In this document: one piece after another, positions 6,486 through 10,094 of the stretch
Position numbering within the stretch: position 1 is the stretch's first letter
How the letters are laid out: every line of letters starts with the position of its first letter
Assembly: GCA_050251575.1 (NCBI GenBank)
Contig: JBFWMP010000104.1
Coordinates: 1-10,094, forward strand
Reading direction: 5' to 3'
DNA: 10,094 bases
From: X23 sp050251575
GTDB taxonomy: Bacteria > Bacillota > Clostridia > SK-Y3
Notes under the pieces: model-generated
What the model was told of the DNA's origin: nothing
The model's database searches: none
What the model saw: only the letters and a program-made list of their open reading frames with translations
Translations under genes and position numbers: made by a program

Positions 6486-6516
6486 TGGGAATTAAGAACA
6501 ATTTACATATTAAGCT

Positions 6517-8262
6517 TTAGATAACAGGCAGGTTTATAGTTACTTCTGTACCATGGTCAGGTTCGCTATCTATCTCTATTGTTCCATTGTGAGCAAGAAC
6601 AATCTCCTTGGCAATTGCCAAGCCAAGACCGGTCCCTCCCATTTCTCTGGAACGAGCCTTATCCACTCTGTAAAACCTTTCAAATATCCTTGACAGATCT
6701 TCCTTTGGAATTCCTATTCCATTATCTTTAATTTTTACATAGACCTCATTATATACACATCCTGTAAATATAGAGATTTTACCTCCATCGGCCGTATACT
6801 TTATTGCATTAGATATAATATTTTTTAGCACCTGCTCAATTCTATCCCTGTCACCATAGACATCAGCCAGAGAAGTCGTTAGCGTAAAAGAAAGCTCATG
6901 CTTTTGACTTTTAGCACTCAATGAAAGCTTTTCCACTACCTCATCAATAAGCTGCTTCATTGAAAAATAGCTCTTATTCCATTGTATTTGTTTATCCCCT
7001 AGTTTGGATAAAATCAGCAAATCCTTTACTAGTCTTGTCATCCGATCCGACTCATTATCTATTACCTTCAAAAAGCTTTCTGCCGTTTCCCGGTCACTCA
7101 GCGCCCCATCAAGCAAGGTTTCTGTATAGCTTTTAATGGATGTCAGCGGTGTCCTCAGCTCGTGAGATACATTTGCAACAAATTCACGCCTTGATATATC
7201 CAGCTTTTGCTGCTCAGTGATATCCTGAAACACAACGACTACTCCACCCACCTTTTCTTTCTCAATCTTGAATGCAGCGAAGGAAGCATTTAGATGCAAG
7301 TCTCTTAATTCAATCTGCCGTTCCAACGTCTTATTATGTTCAAGATAGACAAGCTGCCCTAAAGAAATATCGACATTCAGCTGTTTAAAAAACTCATCAA
7401 AATGAATATCCTCTAAAGATTTGATATTAACCATATTTTGCGAAGTAGGATTCGCATGAATCAAACTGCCCTCTACATCAAATGCCATAACCCCATCTGT
7501 CATATTCAGCAGGATCATCTCCGCCTTATTTTTTTCACTGGCTATGGCCTCCAAATTATGCTTTAGTTCTGAAGCCATATAGTTAAAAGTATTCGTCAGC
7601 TTCCCTATCTCGTCGTCAGATTTCACTTCTAATATCTGTTCAAAATCTCCTGCAGCCATCTTTTCTGCCTTGCGAGTCAAAGAAGCAATCGGAGTGGTAA
7701 TGGTACTGGACAGAAAAAAACCTAAAACAATAGAGACCACCAAACCAAAAGCGATTGCATTAAGGATGATTCGGAACAACCCCCCCGTCATTTCTCTAAG
7801 ATCGTTCTTTTCATCCCTGATATATATGATATATTTCACTTCACCATCAGCCATAATAGGTACGGCATAATCCATATATTCTTTGGCATTCCTTACTTCC
7901 GTCGTCCTCTTGCCTCGCATTGCCTTAATCATATTCTCTGAATATTCAAGGTTTCCTGCTAATTCTATATTAGAAGATCTATAGACTCCGCCTAATGAAT
8001 TTAATATAAAATAATTACGGTAGGTATCAATACCAAGCATTCCTATATAACTCTTGAGTTTTTCGTCCAACTGATCCGTACTGCCGACTGCACTAACAAA
8101 ATCTATATCTTCATTGTTAAACACGCGATCCATTTTAGTCTTAAAATCATCATGATAAAAGTTGGATACATTCCCGACCAAAACAGTGCCAACTACAATA
8201 ATAACAGAAACCACAAGAAGCACAAACATCATTACCAGTTTCCATTGAATCCCTCTGAACAT
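6517..8262 (-). CDS. walK: sensor histidine kinase WalK (VicK/YycG)
   Basis: WalK is the membrane histidine kinase of the WalRK cell-wall system. The order is: TM1 (about 9-30), an extracytoplasmic sensor of some 130 residues, TM2 (about 164-187), HAMP (to about 240), a PAS domain (about 245-355), then HisKA with SHELRTP (phospho-acceptor His about 367) and an ATPase domain with N-box LKNIISNAIKYT, G1 KDNGIGIP, F-box FERFYR and G2 GGTGLGLA. All catalytic motifs are intact. I prefer the ATG at 8262-8260, giving MFRGIQWKLV, which matches family N-termini and is about six bases from AGGGCGG; the ATG two codons earlier overlaps that site. The gap to walR is only 11 bases, so the two are cotranscribed. 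The large extracytoplasmic region resembles the Cache-type loops of Firmicute WalK. Confidence 0.96.
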   Translation of the reverse strand: MFRGIQWKLVMMFVLLVVSVIIVVGTVLVGNVSNFYHDDFKTKMDRVFNNEDIDFVSAVGSTDQLDEKLKSYIGMLGIDTYRNYFILNSLGGVYRSSNIELAGNLEYSENMIKAMRGKRTTEVRNAKEYMDYAVPIMADGEVKYIIYIRDEKNDLREMTGGLFRIILNAIAFGLVVSIVLGFFLSSTITTPIASLTRKAEKMAAGDFEQILEVKSDDEIGKLTNTFNYMASELKHNLEAIASEKNKAEMILLNMTDGVMAFDVEGSLIHANPTSQNMVNIKSLEDIHFDEFFKQLNVDISLGQLVYLEHNKTLERQIELRDLHLNASFAAFKIEKEKVGGVVVVFQDITEQQKLDISRREFVANVSHELRTPLTSIKSYTETLLDGALSDRETAESFLKVIDNESDRMTRLVKDLLILSKLGDKQIQWNKSYFSMKQLIDEVVEKLSLSAKSQKHELSFTLTTSLADVYGDRDRIEQVLKNIISNAIKYTADGGKISIFTGCVYNEVYVKIKDNGIGIPKEDLSRIFERFYRVDKARSREMGGTGLGLAIAKEIVLAHNGTIEIDSEPDHGTEVTINLPVI

Positions 8263-8273
8263 TTCCATCCGCC

Positions 8274-8972
8274 CTAAAAATTATTATTAAAGTAGTATCC
8301 TACACCTCTTTTAGTCATAATGTACTGTGGGCTGCTCGGATTATCTTCTACTTTTTCCCTTAATCTTCTTACTGTTACATCAACTGTACGTACATCTCCA
8401 TAGTATTCGTAACCCCATACCTTTTCAAGAAGATTCTCCCTGGAGAATATCTTCGTAGGCTGCATTGCAAGAAACTTAACTAATTCAAATTCCCTTAGCG
8501 TAAGCTCTAATACGACACCTTCCTTTTTCACTTCATAGCGCTCCATATCAATCATCAGTCTTCCAATTTTTATATTGGACTCCCCATTACTTACAGCGGC
8601 AGTGTCCGTATTGACCCTGCGAAGGTTAGCCTTAACTCTTGCCATAAGCTCTCTCACACTGAATGGCTTTGTAATATAATCATCAGCACCTAATTCAAGT
8701 CCAAGCACCTTGTCCACTTCTTCTTCTCTTGCAGTAAGCATAAGAATAGGGGTGGCAAGCTTTTCCCTTATTTTTTTGCACACAGCAAATCCATCCATCT
8801 TGGGAAGCATTACATCCAAAAGAATCAAATCCGGATCTTCGCTTAAGGCTTTACTAACAGCTTCTTCGCCATCATAGGCTTCAACCACCATGTAACCTTC
8901 CTTTTTCAAATTAAATCTCAATATATCTACAATTGGTTTCTCATCATCTACAACTAAAATTTTTCTGTTCAT
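8274..8972 (-). CDS. walR: response regulator WalR (VicR/YycF)
   Basis: This 232-residue OmpR/PhoB-type regulator has an N-terminal receiver domain with the acidic pocket DDE at 9-11, phospho-acceptor Asp53 (LLDVMLPKMDG), Thr80 and Lys102, and a C-terminal winged helix from about 133 with VRTVDVTVRRLREKVED as the recognition helix and KRGVGYYF at the wing. These are hallmark WalR sequences. WalR activates autolysin genes and tunes wall synthesis; it is essential in many Firmicutes. The start is an ATG with GGAGGT at 8977-8982. It heads the walR-walK operon. The leader contains two heptamer arrays and a probable promoter at 9065-9094. A consensus WalR box lies downstream at 6469-6485, not in its own leader. 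Confidence 0.97.
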   Translation of the reverse strand: MNRKILVVDDEKPIVDILRFNLKKEGYMVVEAYDGEEAVSKALSEDPDLILLDVMLPKMDGFAVCKKIREKLATPILMLTAREEEVDKVLGLELGADDYITKPFSVRELMARVKANLRRVNTDTAAVSNGESNIKIGRLMIDMERYEVKKEGVVLELTLREFELVKFLAMQPTKIFSRENLLEKVWGYEYYGDVRTVDVTVRRLREKVEDNPSSPQYIMTKRGVGYYFNNNF

Positions 8973-8976
8973 TTAT

Positions 8977-8982
8977 ACCTCC
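8977..8982 (-). promoter_or_regulatory. ribosome binding site of walR
   Basis: The minus strand reads GGAGGT four bases before the ATG. The heptamer array at 8988-9015 starts five bases further upstream, the same arrangement as at rlmH. Confidence 0.85.
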
Positions 8983-8987
8983 ACGTT

Positions 8988-9015
8988 AGTGGGGAGTGGA
9001 TAGTGGGGAGTGGGG
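8988..9015. repeat. 7-bp tandem array (AGTGGGG), 4 units
   Basis: Four heptamers in the walR leader: AGTGGGG, AGTGGAT, AGTGGGG, AGTGGGG. Together with the array at 9022-9056 and the one at 199-296, each unit fits the pattern CC---CT on one strand (CCCCACT, CCAAACT, CCAAGCT), suggesting one repeat family. Confidence 0.85.
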
Positions 9016-9021
9016 AAATTA

Positions 9022-9056
9022 TCAAACCCCAAACTCCAAACTTCAAACCCCTAGCT
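9022..9056. repeat. 7-bp tandem array (CCAAACT), about 5 degenerate units
   Basis: Units are TCAAACC, CCAAACT, CCAAACT, TCAAACC and the diverged CCTAGCT. CCAAACT differs by one base from CCAAGCT, the complement of the unit in the large array at 199-296. It lies downstream of the predicted walR transcript start, hence in the leader. Confidence 0.75.
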
Positions 9057-9064
9057 TATTTACT

Positions 9065-9094
9065 ATTGTATCAAATTATATACTATACTTTCAA
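9065..9094 (-). promoter_or_regulatory. probable walR-walK promoter
   Basis: The minus strand carries TTGAAA (9089-9094), an 18-base spacer and TACAAT (9065-9070), a good sigma-A match about 90 bases before the walR start. A TATAAT at 9075-9080 is an alternative -10 but lacks a good -35 at proper spacing. The leader would include both short heptamer arrays. Confidence 0.55.
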
Positions 9095-9130
9095 GTACAA
9101 GTTTATAGAAAGAATGAGGCTGTCTCAAGA

Positions 9131-9214
9131 TGTCATCCTGAGCGCAGCGAAGGATCTTAGCATTTCAATCGTTTTGAAGATGCTTCATTACACTTCGTTT
9201 CATTCAGAATGACA
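9131..9214. repeat. palindromic intergenic element with terminal inverted repeats
   Basis: The ends TGTCATCCTGA (9131-9141) and TCAGAATGACA (9204-9214) are inverted repeats with one mismatch. Inside are CGAAG (9148-9152) pairing with CTTCG, and a central hairpin with TTCAA/TTGAA arms (9164-9178). The whole 84 bases can fold into one imperfect cruciform or RNA hairpin. There is no coding content. The right-end motif also occurs at 3275-3285. Sequences like TGTCATTCTGAG-AGCGAAG are, from general memory, common in intergenic regions of many bacteria; I cannot assign a named family. Confidence 0.7.
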
Positions 9215-9221
9215 GACAAAT

Positions 9222-9242
9222 GGGGACTGTTCTGCAGTCCCC
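9222..9242 (-). terminator. hairpin after the M23 peptidase gene, possible terminator
   Basis: GGGGACTG pairs perfectly with CAGTCCCC around a five-base loop, about 28 bases downstream of the peptidase stop. It is the strongest stem between the peptidase and walR genes. The minus strand continues ATTTGTCTG, not a U-tract, so efficient intrinsic termination is doubtful. The arm CAGTCCCC is shared with dispersed repeats A and B, so it may instead be part of the repeat family. Confidence 0.4.
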
Positions 9243-9270
9243 AAGTCACATACTCCATTTAAAACTTTTA

Positions 9271-10094
9271 CTAATTATTCAAATAATTCAATGGATTCAC
9301 CGGTGTACCGTCTTTACGCACTTCAAAATGCACGTGAGGTCCGGTACTTCGACCGGTATTCCCGACCTTAGCTATAAGCTCGCCTTTTGCAACTCTTTGC
9401 CCTACTTGAACCAGCAGCTTGCTGCAATGACCATAGTAAGTGATATATTCATTATCGTGACTAATCCTTACTAATAAACCGTAATTCCCCTGCCGGCCTG
9501 CAAATATCACCTTGCCCCCGTCGGCAGCATAGATGGGGTCACCGGTGTTTCCTGCCAAATCAATACCGGTATGCCACTCCCTGCCTCGACTGCCAAACCT
9601 GGATGTAATTATTCCGTATGTCGGACGACGGAATACACCCGTTCCATATTTAGGCGGAAGTTTTTTTATTCCTACCTTTTCAGTCTGTATCTTAGGCTCT
9701 GACAATACATAAGTTTTAATAACTTCTTTTCCGGTCTCTATGCCATTCACTTTTATAATTTCTGCTTCAACCTTCTGCTCACCGTTAAAACCTTTATCAA
9801 CTATCGTCCTTCTACCTTGATAGAGATCAGAATCTTGAATCTCCTTCACCTCAAATGGAATATCCTCATTATACGCTATCACTTCCCTGGTTTCTATCCC
9901 CAGTACCGGCTCAGGCACGGTCAGATTGATTTCTTGACCGGGCTGGATATCTTCCTTTAATCCCGGGTTAATACGAATAATTTCTTCAACAGGAGTCTTA
10001 TAGATCTGTGCTATTCCCCACAGCGTGTCTTTTTCTTTAATCTTGTATTTTTTCACTTCATCCTTTAGCTGAGAAAGTGCATCATATACTTCAG
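9271..10094 (-). CDS. LysM-G5-M23 peptidoglycan endopeptidase, 5' partial
   Basis: The frame is open to the right edge: a GTG at 10056 is preceded by in-frame EVYDALSQLKDE, so the true start and any signal peptide lie outside the window. Counting from that GTG, a LysM motif (about 3-47, YKIKEKDTLWGIA) binds glycan, a G5 domain follows (about 55-130), then an M23 zinc peptidase domain with HTGID (H162, D166), YYGH (H210) and GPHVHFE (H241, H243). The zinc ligands H162, D166 and H243 are all present, so the enzyme should cleave peptide cross-links in the wall. M23 LytM-type hydrolases are typical WalR regulon members, and this one sits just upstream of walR on the same strand. Its own promoter is not visible. 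Confidence 0.93.
   Translation of the reverse strand, partial: EVYDALSQLKDEVKKYKIKEKDTLWGIAQIYKTPVEEIIRINPGLKEDIQPGQEINLTVPEPVLGIETREVIAYNEDIPFEVKEIQDSDLYQGRRTIVDKGFNGEQKVEAEIIKVNGIETGKEVIKTYVLSEPKIQTEKVGIKKLPPKYGTGVFRRPTYGIITSRFGSRGREWHTGIDLAGNTGDPIYAADGGKVIFAGRQGNYGLLVRISHDNEYITYYGHCSKLLVQVGQRVAKGELIAKVGNTGRSTGPHVHFEVRKDGTPVNPLNYLNN

Larger units (their letters stand above)
8973..9270. other. intergenic region between M23 peptidase and walR
   Basis: About 300 bases with no gene. From the walR side it holds the ribosome binding site, two heptamer arrays, a probable promoter, the palindromic element and the hairpin at 9222-9242. Small plus-strand open frames here translate repeat DNA and are not credible. 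Confidence 0.7.

Overview
The window is a stretch of low-GC Gram-positive chromosome, most likely from the class Clostridia. The gene content and order point there: walR-walK-yycH-yycI-(murA)-yycJ-rlmH, with strong AGGAGG-type ribosome binding sites, some TTG starts and a LysM-G5-M23 peptidase just upstream. I cannot name a genus. All recognisable genes lie on the minus strand, so transcription runs from the right edge to the left.

Layout from right to left. 9271-10094 is the 3' part of a secreted LysM-G5-M23 peptidoglycan hydrolase. 8973-9270 is a non-coding region with a hairpin, a palindromic intergenic element, a probable walR promoter and two short 7-bp repeat arrays. Next come walR (8274-8972), walK (6517-8262), a small secreted Ig-like protein of unknown function (5904-6401), yycH (4399-5856) and yycI (3523-4380). 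A promoter with a perfect direct-repeat WalR box lies between walK and the small gene, so the last three genes can be a WalR-controlled transcript. murA (1809-3058, TTG start, own promoter) follows, then yycJ/walJ (916-1707), an orphan hicB antitoxin with a deleted hicA remnant (498-852), a non-coding stretch with a 98-bp heptamer array, and the start of rlmH (1-182).

The genes form a cell-wall homeostasis locus. WalK senses envelope state and phosphorylates WalR; WalR classically controls autolysins such as M23 enzymes. YycH and YycI are membrane-anchored modulators of WalK, MurA supplies the first committed step of peptidoglycan synthesis, and WalJ is a conserved metallo-hydrolase of the same operon family. 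The WalR box upstream of the Ig-like/yycH/yycI genes suggests a feedback loop.

The sequence has two 100-N scaffold gaps. One (1709-1808) hides the murA stop and the yycJ ribosome binding site. The other (3421-3520) is flanked by two identical 127-bp copies of the yycI 3' end and is almost certainly an unmerged contig overlap rather than a biological duplication.

I found no clear new defence or mobile system. The most interesting leads are the WalR-controlled internal promoter with the unknown secreted Ig-like protein, the related heptamer arrays that abut the ribosome binding sites of walR and rlmH, the mosaic intergenic repeats, and the decayed HicBA pair.
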